Of a stretch of 64,000 nucleotides of DNA, positions 1 to 10,828 are shown one piece after another (the stretch's first letter is position 1; the number at the start of each line of letters is the position of its first letter). A model generated the notes under the pieces. The model had not been told where the DNA came from and did not search any database. It saw only the letters and a list, made by a program, of their open reading frames with translations. A program made the translations under genes and the position numbers. The stretch spans positions 15,015,088 through 15,079,087 of the forward strand of contig OX453272.1 in the NCBI GenBank assembly GCA_949710005.1, read 5' to 3'. Source of the stretch: Ricordea florida. Its lineage: Eukaryota; Cnidaria; Anthozoa; Corallimorpharia; Ricordeidae.

Positions 1-3
1 TCA

Positions 4-480
4 GTGTCTGCACTATCTGAGACCTTAACCAAAGACAAGACAGAAAGTAAAAAGTCTACCCCTCAGAATTATTTTCTATCAGATATCAGTGCAATCAAGT
101 TAGAGGTTGAGGGATTAAAAGGAGAGATCAGAAGAAAGAGCGATTACGACAGGGAAGGGGCTGGAGACAAGAAGACCGCTTCTGTGCTCGAGCTGTTTCG
201 AGAGCAAAAAGAATATTACAATCACTGTTTTAAGCGTGGGAGTCACACCCATTTTGCAAGGAGATGCAGGAAGCAGTTAAACTGGAATCGGCTGCTCTCG
301 CGAGGCAGGAAGCAGTCGTGAATACACCAGAGTCTCACCAATGTAACCACTGCTGTAAAACTGGGAGAAAGCATGGACAACTTAAAAGGCGTAGTCAGTG
401 TCAAAGTGTATGATACTGCTCTGTAAGATGTCAGAAAGAACACTGGCCTGAACACAAAGTGTTGTGTCAAGCAATAAGTC
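4..480 (+). pseudogene. gypsy element A: gag nucleocapsid region with knuckle and MYND-like finger
   Basis: The open frame 4-321 ends in a charged stretch with a degenerate zinc knuckle (CFKRGSHTHFARRC). The second Cys of the CX2CX4HX4C pattern is Arg here. Downstream, about 330-470 in another frame, a second Cys/His cluster reads like an MYND finger: CNHC, then CQSV, a stop codon, YCS, CQKEHWPEHKVLC. Gag proteins of some gypsy lineages carry such extra fingers for RNA binding. The frame change and the internal stop show that the gene is dead. The protease of the same element follows at once. The left end of gag is cut by the window edge. Confidence 0.6.
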
Positions 481-815
481 ATCTCTCTGAAAGTGGTAGC
501 AGTAAATCTAAAGAGTTTATAGACCCAGCTTGTGCTAGCCATTTAACCCCAAGGGAACATGCTAAATTTATTGGCCTTGTTGGCAAGAAGTGTATGGTAA
601 AGTGCTTACTGAATGACTGTGAATTTGACATGTTATGGGACACTGGTGCCCAGGTATCAATCATACCAGTTGAATTACGTCAGCAACACTTAGGACAAGT
701 AGCCATTGGACAGTTGTCTGAGCTCGTAGGTACAACTCTAAATTTGACAGCAGTGAATGGGATTAAAGTACCCTACATTGGGGACGAGAACATCAACTGG
801 CCTTTCAGGATATAG
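459..815 (+). pseudogene. gypsy element A: aspartic protease
   Basis: The frame contains the retropepsin active-site motif LWDTGAQVSIIP with the catalytic Asp in DTG. It overlaps the MYND-like region on its left, as in a gag-pro fusion. The frame stops at 815, where RNase H sequence begins in another frame, so the linker and the whole reverse transcriptase palm are absent. Domain order and motif support the call; activity is not expected. Confidence 0.7.
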
Positions 816-1260
816 TGGGACACCTCATTAATCCACTTATTATGGCTTATCCAGATTTCTCAAAAGCATTCACCCTCCACACTGATGCAAGTAAAGATGG
901 ACTTGGGGCAGTGTTGTGCCAAAATCAGGTTGGCATCATGCGGGTAATTGCTTACGCTTCAGGAGCACTGTCAGCAGCTGAAAAGAAATACCACCTTTAT
1001 GCTGGAAAACTTGCGTTTCTGGCTCTAAAATGGGCAGTTCCGTGATTACCTTTACTACTCTCCAAAGTTTACCGTTTTCACAGATAATAATCCCTTGACA
1101 TACATCCTAACATCAGCAAAACTGAACACAACAGGCATACGGTGGGTCAACGAACTGGCCGACTTTCACGTCGATCGACATCAAATACCGTCCAGACAAG
1201 GCCAACGCTGATGCGGACACACTATCCCGTATGCCAATCAGCTTCGAAGACTATATGAAA
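815..1260 (+). pseudogene. gypsy element A: RNase H domain, RT missing
   Basis: The frame 815-1045 has the RNase H start (FTLHTDASKDGLGAVLCQ) with the first catalytic Asp in TDAS, followed by AYASGAL and a KYH...K.AFLALKWAV helix. After a frameshift near 1040 the domain continues with FTVFTDNNPLTYIL (TDNNPL) and, after another shift near 1180, DADTLSRMP. No fingers or palm with a YxDD-type motif lies between the protease and this domain, so an internal deletion removed most of pol. Confidence 0.75.
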
Positions 1261-1317
1261 GATTGTTCCCAAATAGTTACTCAGGATGTGTAGGATGCTG
1301 TCACATCCTCAGTCCTT

Positions 1318-2710
1318 GTGACTAACAATGTACAAACTGCCTGGTTATCATCTCTTACAGCCATTCCTTACATTTTGAAGGAGGAACATGTTGATATTCC
1401 AACATTGCCACATGATGAACTTGTGAAAGCTCAACAAGATGACCCAACAATCGCTTGTGTTTTACGTTTTAAGAAAACTGGAAGACGTCCCACTTATCAG
1501 GAAAGGCAGAAGGAGCCAGCTATTGTACTACAGTTCTTACATGAACGGAACAAAAATTTTGTTGCCCAAGATGGAATTCTTTATCACAAGTCTGGACCTA
1601 GAGACCGAATGGTCTTACCCAAGAAATACCACAAAAGGGTTTACCAAGAATTGCATGAAAACATGGGGCACCTGGGCGCAGCCAGAGTGGTAGAACTAGC
1701 TAGAGAACGATTCTATTGCCCATTTATGAGGGCAGACATAACCCATTATGTCACAAAGGTGTGCCATTGCTTGAGGCAAAGGAAACCTGCAAGTCACGTG
1801 TATGCACCACTCCAGCCTATCACTTCCACAGCACCTTTTCAACTTGTCTCTATGGATTATGTTCATCTCGAACCAAGCTCTAGTGGATACCAATATATAT
1901 TGGTTATCATGGACCACTACACCAGATTTGCCCAAGCATATGCCACCCGAGATAGATAAATCTGCCAAGACTGCTGCTGATAAACTGTTTTATGACTTCA
2001 TCATGAGATTTGGGTTCCTACAAAGCGTTCATCATGACCAGGGTGGGGAATTCGAAAGCAAACTCTTCTACAATCTTGAGAAACTGGGTGGGTTTAGACA
2101 TTCACGGACAACACCCTGCTACCCACAGGGAAACGGGCAAGTTAAAAGGTTCAACCGAATACTTCTACCAATGCTGAGAGCCCTACCAGAGAAACAGAAA
2201 TCCCGTTGGCGTGTCCATCTCAATAAGGTTGTCAATGCATACAACTGTACCCGTCACGATGCCACCGGCTTCTCGCCGTTCTATCTTTTATTTGGTAAAC
2301 ATCCAAGGCTGCCCATTGATATAATGTTTGGGTTGAAATCTCCCGAAGGGTATTCAACATATCCTAAATATGTCAAAACCTGGAAACGAGCAATGAAAGA
2401 AGCTTACGATTTGGCCTCTGCTCATGCCAAGAGAAGCGCGGACATGGAAAAACAGCAGTACAACAAGAAAGTCGGACATACTTTGCTGCGTGAAGGAGAC
2501 CACGTTCTAGTGAGGAACATGACTGAGCGTGGTGGGCCGGGAAAGCTACGACCGTACTGGGAGCGAGAAATTTATGTTGTAACTCAAAAAAGGAAGGATT
2601 TGCCAGTTTATGAAGTGAAACCAGAGACTGGAAACGGAAGATCAAGAGACTTGCATCGCAATCTTCTATTTATTACTATGTTCAAACTGGCCTGTCGAAA
2701 CGCCACTTAA
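1318..2710 (+). pseudogene. gypsy element A: integrase, frameshifted, catalytic Glu replaced
   Basis: Two overlapping frames (1318-1959 and 1802-2710) together cover a gypsy integrase. The N-terminal HHCC zinc finger lies around HENMGHLG...VCHCLRQRKP. The core has its first Asp in SMDYVHLEP, its second in HHDQGGEFES, and the third site in GNGQVKRFNR, where Lys stands in place of the usual Glu. The C-terminal part ends with a chromatin-binding-like region (VLVRNMTERGGPGKLRPYWE). The frame break near 1950 falls between the first and second catalytic residues. Both the break and the E-to-K change point to an inactive copy. Confidence 0.8.
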
Positions 2711-2971
2711 GTAATCGCCGTGCAGTGCCTAGGAGAACCAACATACAGCAGGTTTTCACAAGAGGAAACAGCTGGAGCCAGAAATGAGGGCACCCCCACT
2801 CTAACACCTGCCCAACTCCAGGAATTATACGGGTACATGAGCTATAATGCTTAAGACAATTGCAGAATTGTTTCGGAGTTAGTTGAACAGGACACCAGAA
2901 CAGGAACAGAACAGGATGTTGAAGGCCCAGGCGTCCTAGTTGATACGGTAGATGATGAGGCTGCAGATGGC

Positions 2972-3217
2972 TTGTCCTTGAGAAAGTCGCAACGTCTGAC
3001 TAGACCACCGCTTAGGATGACCTATGATGTAATAGGACAACCTTCCTTTCAACCCCACTCCACAGCAGGAATTCAAGGCATCACAGTGTCGCATCCACAG
3101 CAATCATGGCAACCTGTAACACTACCATGGATGCTGCCACCTGTCCTACAGTCCTATTTTGTATCCATTCCCGTACTGGTTCAGCTTATGTATCGTACAC
3201 CAATGAAGCGTTACTGA
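2972..3217 (+). pseudogene. gypsy element A: C-terminal tail of pol
   Basis: A short frame with the RKSQRLTRPPLRMTYD tail typical of the end of gypsy pol polyproteins, followed by low-complexity Gln/Pro/Ser sequence. It is separated from the integrase core by about 260 bases with stops. Assignment rests on position and the RRSxRxxRPPxRxxY-like motif. Confidence 0.5.
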
Positions 3218-3643
3218 CAGAATTTTGGAAGTTGAGAGGCAGTAGACGGACCTGTTCCAGTTTAAGCCACGTTGAGCCACATAAGATAATACTGATAAAT
3301 GTTTCGTTTGTATTGCCTGATTTCGTATATCATGGCATTGTGCTAGGTTATGAGGTCTAATCTCGTCTTATTAAGATAATTTTTTTCTGTATCTCACAAT
3401 GTTCTTTGTACGCGCAAATCAAATATTGTAATAGACATAGGAATTCTTTATCGGACAGTGATGCTGCGGTGAGAAACTAGAACAGCAACACTGGAGCACA
3501 ACATAATTTATTATTCTGGCCTGATCAACCAGAATACGTTTGTTACTCCAGGATGGGATTCAAGAATGCACAAAAAACTGCTGTACGAGATAACCTGCAA
3601 GAGACTATTGTCTATTCGTTCATGTTGAGGACAACATCTTTTT

Positions 3644-3860
3644 AGAGAGGGAGAAATGTAGAGAACTGGAACTAGTTTGTAAAAAAGGACTGGAACGAGA
3701 GAGATAGATATGAGAAAATGGCGAGCCATGAGTAGAGTGTGAAAAACGGCTATTACGTTCCAATTCACTTCGTTCAACCGAACGTAAATTATTTTACACT
3801 TTATATTCCCTGTAACAGACATGAAACTACAACAGCGTAGGATGGATACTCTTACATAGT
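3644..3860 (+). repeat. possible 3' LTR start of gypsy element A
   Basis: A purine tract (AGAGAGGGAGAAA, 3644-3656) is followed directly by TGTAGAGAACTGG. That is the arrangement of a polypurine tract and the TG start of a 3' LTR. The right end of the LTR cannot be fixed because the matching 5' LTR lies outside the window. The end coordinate is approximate. Confidence 0.35.
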
Positions 3861-3898
3861 AGCACGAGAACTCACAAAGTATAAAATTCCCCGCGTAC

Positions 3899-4347
3899 AT
3901 GTGTCCCTTACTACGCCTTGAACTCTTTTGCCTTCCTTTTCTTGCTGGGGGCTTCCTTCGCCTTCTTAAGTTTCTTCTCATTTTCGGAGTTCGAAGCCAA
4001 ATCGTCCGACTCATATTCCTCAACTACCTGCCAACCGTCCTCGCACTTATCCACTATCTTTATAAGCTTCTGCCGCTTGTGAATGATCACCTTGCCGTCT
4101 TTGGCTAGCTGGGCGATTCCGGAATGCTCTACTTCTTTCGCGCTGGTCACCTGAATTGGTCTAATATATCCAGTTCGGAGTTCGCCTTGAACTGCTTTCG
4201 GTTGCCCTTGAGTTCCACCGTCTCGATATGTTGCTTGCTCTCAAACGTCTTGCCTTCTGAGTCCGACATTAGCAACAATTCAAATAGCGTCGCAGGATTA
4301 AACTCGTGAGCTACTTGCGAGAGAGAGAGAACTTGAATATGACTCAC
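3899..4347 (-). pseudogene. frameshifted Lys-rich small protein, unrecognised family
   Basis: Two minus-strand frames abut: 4347-4147 (with MSDSEGKTFESKQHIETVEL) and 4150-3911 (with HKRQKLIKIVDKCEDGWQVV, then an acidic run and a Lys-rich tail ending KKRKAKEFKA). They overlap by four bases in different frames, so one indel splits what was probably a single intronless ORF of about 135-145 codons. I do not recognise a named domain. The KRQKLIK..D....GW..V.EY.....A.......K pattern resembles small ORFs that are repeated in cnidarian genomes; this is an impression, not a search result. Confidence 0.4.
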
Positions 4348-4349
4348 CT

Positions 4350-6300
4350 ACTCTTAATTAGACTAGCTGACCAATAGTCAATCCCTTTGGGAACACCTTT
4401 TGTTCCCTGTTTACAGATAAACATTGTTGTGAACAATAGACACTGAATACCTTCCATACCAATTGAAAATACATTTAAACTAGTTAAAATTGTACGCTTA
4501 GCCGTCTTGCTTCTCGTGTACCCTAACAGTAAGTAACTTCCTCCGCGCAATGGTTGGTAACAAGCAATATTAAAATGTATACTGGTTCTATATATTCTCT
4601 CAAAAATCCATCCTGACCCCCGCTCTGACCATCAGTGCCATACCATGGTTTTGTCATTCTTCCTTTCAATAAGTCTGTCAAATTTCCTTTCTATCAGTTT
4701 CATCTATATTATACTTGCTAAAAACATTAGGCTCCTCTCTAAAAGAATAGACCATGCGCTCTCTTTCCCCACCCTCATTTCTTTCTCCTGAGAGCTGCAT
4801 TTCCAGACAAAAATGGACTTTCACACTGTTTAGTTCTTCTATTTCTTTTTCCACCAAATTTACGAAATTTTGTTTTGTTTCTGTCACAAAAAAAGAAAGG
4901 TCTGTTCCGTGCCTATAATCATCTGGACCAGTCCCTCGTCATGTTCTGAACCATCCATTGCAATTATTGAGCGAAATTTGAAAACGAGGCTCTGCCTCAG
5001 GTTGTGCTGGTTAACGAAGGAAGATGCTTTCTTCCTCTGTTATTGCGTCTTAAAACAATTCCAGAACATCTTTGAAATGACGATCTGCTTCGATCCTCAT
5101 TACAATACTAAGAATATATTTGTTCAATAGGAAAATAATTCTATGACAAGTACGATCCAAGTGTCTAAATCTACTTTTTCCTAATTCAAATATTTTTTAA
5201 TGACGTCTGCGGTCGAGGGTTGACCGCGGACGTTTTCTCGTACGTGATTGTCCCAGAATCCTAGTGCCTCATGTAAGGTTCAAATTGATGATTTGAAGGT
5301 CAAATCAGGGTGTCCCAGAACCCCCTTTCCTAGGTGTGTATAGTTTATTGATATAAAAGCGTTATAACCAGATGATTTATTTATGGTAATATTGACATGA
5401 ATACAATCTACTGAAACACGAATAAAAGTTAAAATAAATAAGAAAGAAAAAAAGAAAACGTTTTGATGTGTAAAACCGTTTTTTCCAAGTCACAAGAGTG
5501 CCGCATAAGTCTTTCCGATTGGTTGATAATTTTTAATTGAATTCTTCTGTATCAAGGGAAATACACGCCAAACCTCAGACCAACACAAACAAACAAACAA
5601 GTAAAAAAAGCACTTAAGGTGAGAGCCGTGATTATCTGAAGAACGTTTTGTTTGTCTTGCGAGAAAATAATGCACAGTTTGCCGTACGAATAAAAATTGA
5701 AACAGCTTCTCTTAAGGATGGTGTACTGTCTTTTTGTTCTGTCTTTAGTTTCGTTGTGCTATTATACTGGTATTATCCCCTGAAAAAATATCGGATAGCT
5801 TAGGTTCTTTCTCCGGTCTGTCACGCAATCTCCTAAGACCGTTCAAACACTGGCTAATAGCCAACAATCAAATTTGCCTCAAAATGTTTTCAAGTCATTT
5901 GACAACCTATCGTCTCTTACTTTCAATTAAAAATTCGATTTTACCTATGGCAAAGGTAGTAGCATAGATTGCTTTTTCAAAGTTTTTTTATTATTATTTT
6001 CATGGTGGTGTCAGGCAAATCTACGCTTTGAGGCCTTGTAGTCATACCAAGGGGATTGTTACAAAAAAAGGATAAGACTTATTATATAAAGGCCTGTGCG
6101 AAAATCGATCCTTGCCGTTTCTACACGAAATACTGAGAAATTTCTTACCATGAGCAACGTACAAGCAAGCGATATATTATGAAGTAGATTGGTCGTGAAT
6201 AATCAACGCAAGTCTCGGCTATTTTTATCGGGGGAAATAAATTGTTCATTCAGCAGCTTACATTAATGGCGAGTAAAAGTTTGGCCTGCGAATTCCCTTG
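4350..6300. other. non-coding stretch
   Basis: No convincing coding region. It is AT-rich sequence with a short hairpin at 5204-5232 (CGTCTGCGGTC and GACCGCGGACG around a 7-base loop). Confidence 0.4.
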
Positions 6301-6329
6301 GCACTTACTAGTGAGCTGGTAACTTTTTT

Positions 6330-7045
6330 TTTACCTTATCGATAGAAGCGATAAAGAACTGGTCGGGTAAATGTTTTGCTGGCTGCCTTGTAAATTCTGC
6401 TGGGTTAAGGACTGAGATCAACTGAAGATATATTGTCGTATTAAACTGAATTACATTGATTTTCCCTTCTAGTAACGAATTTGGAGCAAGGACGATAGTG
6501 TAACATAATAACCCAACGTATGGCATACAGGTTTGAAGTAATTAGATAGCCAGTATTCCATACTCACAAAGTCCAATTCTTCTCGCAAAGCGTAATTTGC
6601 TGACTCCATGTCTCCTGTACTTTGAATAAACGATCCGAATAATAATACAAACATAGGTCGATTCATGCATTTTTAAACAAAAATCTTATTTTGCAATGCT
6701 AATGCTATTTGCTTATCAAGCCAATGCTCCGACGCAAAGCTCGTGGAAATCTCTGTCAATTTTTCAAGAAATTTTCTTTTATTCTGGCGCCAGTACAATC
6801 TCTCCCCACTTGGCTACAACTGTTTAGCAGTGAACCAGCTGGGGATGAAGAACTCAGCTGAGGATAGATCACATTGATTACTTCATCCTCATAAACTGGA
6901 GTGCAAACATTTTGATCGTCAAATGAAGAAGGTACAGGTGTAAGCAAGCAGGCAGGAACCCTTTTTATTGAACGAGCAATTACATTTGCAAAATTTGTAA
7001 ACATCGAAAAGCGACGAGATTCGTTATACACTTTCCACATGCACT
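6330..7045 (-). other. possible host exon cluster, unrecognised
   Basis: Three open stretches on the minus strand have plausible exon edges. One is 7045-6756 (MWKVYNESRRF..., preceded by a pyrimidine tract and AG). One is about 6666-6567, ending EELDF before a GTGAGT donor. One is about 6472-6330, starting after TTACTAG and ending ASIDK before GTAAAA. No family is recognised and reading phases between the pieces were not confirmed, so they may be chance ORFs. Confidence 0.2.
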
Positions 7046-7049
7046 ATTC

Positions 7050-8495
7050 CTATCAAGCTATCCAGGAGAAAAAAAATCGACCTTCAAGATTAAACCAAAG
7101 CTTAAGGCAGGGGAGTAAATTCTTTCCCTACCTTGTTATCTTGTTCTCATTCGCTTATAACCTACGATCGGCCTTTTTCGAGATTTTTCGTTTCTTCCAC
7201 AAACATTAAAATTTCTCGTAAGTCTGAGCTACCTGTGGCTACATAGGCAAGGATGGTTGCTCCCTTCATTCGTGGCATTTCTAGGTATCTCTTTGTAATA
7301 ATAATTACAGTTTGAAAGTCATCTACTGTCAAGCACAAAACCTTGGACAGGACGAGTAAGCTTCAGTACAACTGTTTGTTATTATTATGATGGGACTAGA
7401 AACAAGGGAAAGTGTTAGCTCGGCTTCAATACAGTGGATAACTTAAGTGCGGCTTCACATTTAATAGAGTCCGATGGTCTTATGTTAGTTATAAGATGAA
7501 TGTTTAAGCATTAACTGGGGTTTCTGCACAGCCAAAGCCAATTTTTAACCTTTTTCTAACTTACAGTTTCGAGACCCGTTGAGCCGGTTCTTTTTTTTTT
7601 GTTTTGTTTTGGAAACTAAAACCACCGTGATCAGAAAAATAAATGATATCGTCGTCGGTTAGAAATTTTTAGAAATGCAAACTTATTACAGATGAAAAAA
7701 TTGCAGTCGTGATCATAATAAAATACAAGAAGCTTAGAGGCGTTTACGTGGGATGCACTGGTGATGCTAGCAGCAAGTTAAATAGTTACTACAGTCAATA
7801 AAATATGGATACGCAATGCCTACATGTGTCTCATGCAGTGCCACACGGTGTGTTAATGGAAATGGCAGGAAAAGAGGGAAACCCATGGAAACTGTTTAAT
7901 AATTAAAATGCTGTAATTTTCGTAATGCTCTCAATGGCAATTTTAACAAGTTCTGTGGTACGAACTATATAAACGCTATGAATTCCCCTTCTTTTTAATT
8001 ATGAACTGTCACATAACTTGTGCAGCAATAGCACTGTAGCTAACACTAACAGGATGAACTGGAGTATTGAGATACAATTTACGACAACCAACTTTGAATT
8101 GTCTCAATGAACTTTGTGGGGAAATGCTTACATTCAAATGGTAATACTTTTGTGTAAGATATGTGATTTGGGAAGTACGTCTTGGGGGATATTCCTTTTA
8201 AGACTATTGTTTTTGAACATTGCAAACTCAAAATGTGATTACACGCTAATTTGCTGAGTTTGGTCGTACTACGGGTTGTTACTAAATAATTTGATAACTT
8301 GATGCCCTATTGGAAAAACATGGGGATTTATTGTTTCCATGACATGATGTAGACAATCCTCACAACACAGCTTTTCTTCGTAGATATAACAAAAGAGTAA
8401 TGCACAAATTTCAGTGCTTAAGTTTAGTGTGCATACCAGAATAACTCGAAAGTAGAGATACGCCTAGGTTAGTGAAAACGTAAACAAGCTAAACG
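7050..8495. other. non-coding stretch
   Basis: AT-rich sequence with short homopolymer runs. No coding region, RNA gene or clear repeat is recognised. Confidence 0.4.
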
Positions 8496-8499
8496 AAGA

Positions 8500-8668
8500 C
8501 TAATAAATAATGGTAATTGAACTAAGTGGAGTGCAATTTAGTCTGAAATCATACGCGTGATTTCAAATATCGAACGAGCGCGCAGCGCGAGTTCGATTTG
8601 AAATCACAAGTATGATTTCAGACCAAAATTGCACGACACGAAGTTCAATTACCACTTTATTACATCCA
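8500..8668. repeat. large imperfect palindrome beside the recombinase gene
   Basis: The left arm (AATAAA, GGTAATTGAACT, GTGCAATTT, GTCTGAAATCATACGC) reappears inverted in the right arm (GTATGATTTCAGAC, AAATTGCAC, AGTTCAATTACC, TTTATT). The centre is GC-rich (CGAACGAGCGCGCAGCGCG, then AGTTCG). Each arm also holds a smaller palindrome (TGAAATCA...TGATTTCA). Arms are roughly 80 bases. The right arm runs into the inverted repeat that faces the far side of the recombinase gene. Confidence 0.8.
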
Positions 8669-8680
8669 GTTTTGAAATCT
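8656..8680 (+). repeat. inverted repeat, left copy, flanking the recombinase gene
   Basis: TTTATTACATCCAGTTTTGA followed by AATC is the reverse complement of 10805-10828 apart from one inserted G. The pair brackets the tyrosine recombinase gene and could be the element's termini. Confidence 0.6.
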
Positions 8681-8905
8681 CACAATTTAATAGTCCTAAT
8701 ACAATTTTTTTGTTAGTCAAGTGCCAATATTTTATTGATCTTGTGGCCGGTTTTTTAGAAAAAAAGAGGAACCGGAAACGCCTTTACATTTCAATACTGA
8801 AGCCATCTGTCAAAAACTCAGTCGAGCGTAACAAAGTCAAAAACATTTTTCATTCACTTCAAGCACGGTGCTCTAGAGAGCAAAACGCAGTCTTAACTTC
8901 AACCT

Positions 8906-10561
8906 TTAGTCCTCGTCGTCTAACTCAATGATGTAAGCCCTTCTTTTTTTCTGTGGTTGTGACTGGGAATTTCCGTTGTCTCTGGAGAAGAAATTGAAGG
9001 TACAACCAGAGTAATTATGCGAATTGACGGGAATATCAGTACAACTGGACGCTGCCATGCGGTACTGAAACCGCGAAGGAAAAGTCGGTGGAAATCCAGA
9101 AAAACTTGGTGGAAATCCAGCTGCCAGGAAATCAGGACTGGAGCCCATGGTCCGAGGCATTTGGCCTGGTTGTTGGACGTGATGAATCGGAGCGAGTGGA
9201 ACTCGTTGGTTTTGGATTGCCATTGCTTGACCCGTGGCTGTACTTGCAGTATCGTTAGGGACTTTGTTTGACACTTCTTTAAACCCACTGATAATGTGAG
9301 ACAACTCTTTCCTTTGATTCTCGTCTACTTGGTCGTAGTCGTCCAGCGAAGATTCACGTGCATGGCCTGTTATTTCACAGATGACATTTCGCGGTTGGCC
9401 AGAATTCTTTAGTTTAGAAACGAGTGTTTTCCTCATGCTGTGGTTTGTCAACTTCTTATTTGTCTTGAGACAGGAGGCCATGGATTTCACGATATTGCCT
9501 ATGGTGTTTTGTCCCATTCGGAGTTTGGTGTACCAGACATTTGTTGATTTTGGACGACTGATAACGCTCAGATAGAGTGGCCCCGTGTTCTTTATTTCTT
9601 CGGGTCGCTTTGACAACCAAAGCTTGAAGAGCCGCACTGGATCGTTCTTTCCGCCATCCGTGCTGTACATAACTTGTGGTGTGGTTCTTCGCCTGATTGT
9701 CAGACCGCCACTTCGTGTTTTGGTGAGACCTTCCCGGAACTCCACAAGTTCAGTGCCATCTTCTTGCTGTCTGATGATAAAGTCCTCTACGTAAGCGTCG
9801 TAGTGTTCCTGGCGACCTCGTAATCCCAGTTGCTCTGTCAAGTTTTTGAAGTTGACATTGGTCAACACCCTACCATTGAAGTCTCCCAACTGACCTTTTT
9901 CCCACAAGGCTGACTCTTCTGCTGGTGAAAGTGGCTGGGCTTTGTTTGGCCTTTTTCCTTTTCCCTGCTGGCGCAGAGAAAGCGCCTTTGCGTTGAGGGT
10001 TTCTTGTGACGCACGAAACTCCCTCGATTGCACGATGCTCACCGGGTAGTTTTTTTCCTTTAAATACCGTTCAATGGCACTCTGCATGACTTTCAGAGAT
10101 TCCGGTTCGTAATCATCTCCGTCCTTCTTTTTTACCTCGGCATAGAACTTACTGAGGACCTTGTCAAGTTCTTCCGGAGCCATTTTTTCAATACATATAT
10201 TTTCAACATGGCGGGACTGGCACCAGCTTCTAAACACGTTCATCCACTGTTTTGTGGAGCGACAGGTATTTTTGTTCAAAGCGACTGACTTGAGCTCTTC
10301 TATTGCTTCACTCGAAACCACAGGAAACCTGGAAACATCTACTTCTGCTGTTGGCACAGGGTTTGTTGCCGTCTGGTTTTCATTTGTTTCTGTTATGCCG
10401 GAGTGTGGACCAGACGAATTTTGGGCCGACGTTGAGGAAGAATTGCCAAAATATTCATCAAAATAAACACTGAAATTTGGAAACTCGCCAAAATTTAGGT
10501 CTTCATCCAACAGGAGCTCATTGTCATCATTTAGAAACTGTAAGTAATTACATTCATCCAT
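8906..10561 (-). CDS. Crypton/KIAA1958-type tyrosine recombinase
   Basis: An uninterrupted 551-codon ORF from ATG at 10561 to TAA at 8906. The N-terminal 75 residues are acidic and Ser/Asn-rich. Residues about 85-205 look like a helical core-binding (SAM-like) domain. The C-terminal catalytic domain carries an Arg in LGLRGRQEH (about 248-250), Lys281 in TKTRSGG, HSMR at 374-377, His400 in EITGH and Tyr409 in SLDDYDQ. Together these give the R-K-HxxR-H-Y set of tyrosine recombinases as seen in DUF3504/KIAA1958 and Crypton proteins. The tail ends with a basic cluster (QKKRRAY) that could be a nuclear signal. Such enzymes cut and rejoin DNA through the tyrosine. The gene is intronless and undamaged in a region of dead elements, so it is either a recent Crypton copy or a domesticated gene. 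Confidence 0.85.
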   Translation of the reverse strand: MDECNYLQFLNDDNELLLDEDLNFGEFPNFSVYFDEYFGNSSSTSAQNSSGPHSGITETNENQTATNPVPTAEVDVSRFPVVSSEAIEELKSVALNKNTCRSTKQWMNVFRSWCQSRHVENICIEKMAPEELDKVLSKFYAEVKKKDGDDYEPESLKVMQSAIERYLKEKNYPVSIVQSREFRASQETLNAKALSLRQQGKGKRPNKAQPLSPAEESALWEKGQLGDFNGRVLTNVNFKNLTEQLGLRGRQEHYDAYVEDFIIRQQEDGTELVEFREGLTKTRSGGLTIRRRTTPQVMYSTDGGKNDPVRLFKLWLSKRPEEIKNTGPLYLSVISRPKSTNVWYTKLRMGQNTIGNIVKSMASCLKTNKKLTNHSMRKTLVSKLKNSGQPRNVICEITGHARESSLDDYDQVDENQRKELSHIISGFKEVSNKVPNDTASTATGQAMAIQNQRVPLAPIHHVQQPGQMPRTMGSSPDFLAAGFPPSFSGFPPTFPSRFQYRMAASSCTDIPVNSHNYSGCTFNFFSRDNGNSQSQPQKKRRAYIIELDDED

Positions 10562-10639
10562 TTTGTAACAAAAACCAAACTCTTGTCATCAAAAGTTGCA
10601 AAATTTTCCACACAGGGTCTTTCTGTCTTTCATTTTGCA

Positions 10640-10790
10640 AAAATTTGATTGGTTCATTTCAACAGGCCTGTAAATTTGATTGGTTGTTATATTTTTGTGT
10701 TTATTCTCATTGGCTGAAAAAAAGATGCGATTTAGAGCCTAAGATAGTGCGATTCTTGAATAAATCACACTGCTGTGGGCCAATCAAACT
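10640..10790 (-). promoter_or_regulatory. CCAAT-box cluster upstream of the recombinase
   Basis: Three ATTGG motifs (10648, 10679, 10709), read as CCAAT on the gene's strand, are spaced 31 and 30 bases apart, with a further CCAAT on the plus strand at 10780. They lie about 85-225 bases upstream of the start codon, a usual distance for NF-Y boxes. Confidence 0.4.
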
Positions 10791-10804
10791 GCAGGGATCA
10801 CCTG

Positions 10805-10828
10805 TGATTTCAAAATGGATGTAATAAA
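10805..10828 (-). repeat. inverted repeat, right copy, flanking the recombinase gene
   Basis: TGATTTCAAAATGGATGTAA followed by TAAA is the inverted partner of 8656-8680. It lies about 245 bases upstream of the recombinase start codon. Confidence 0.6.
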
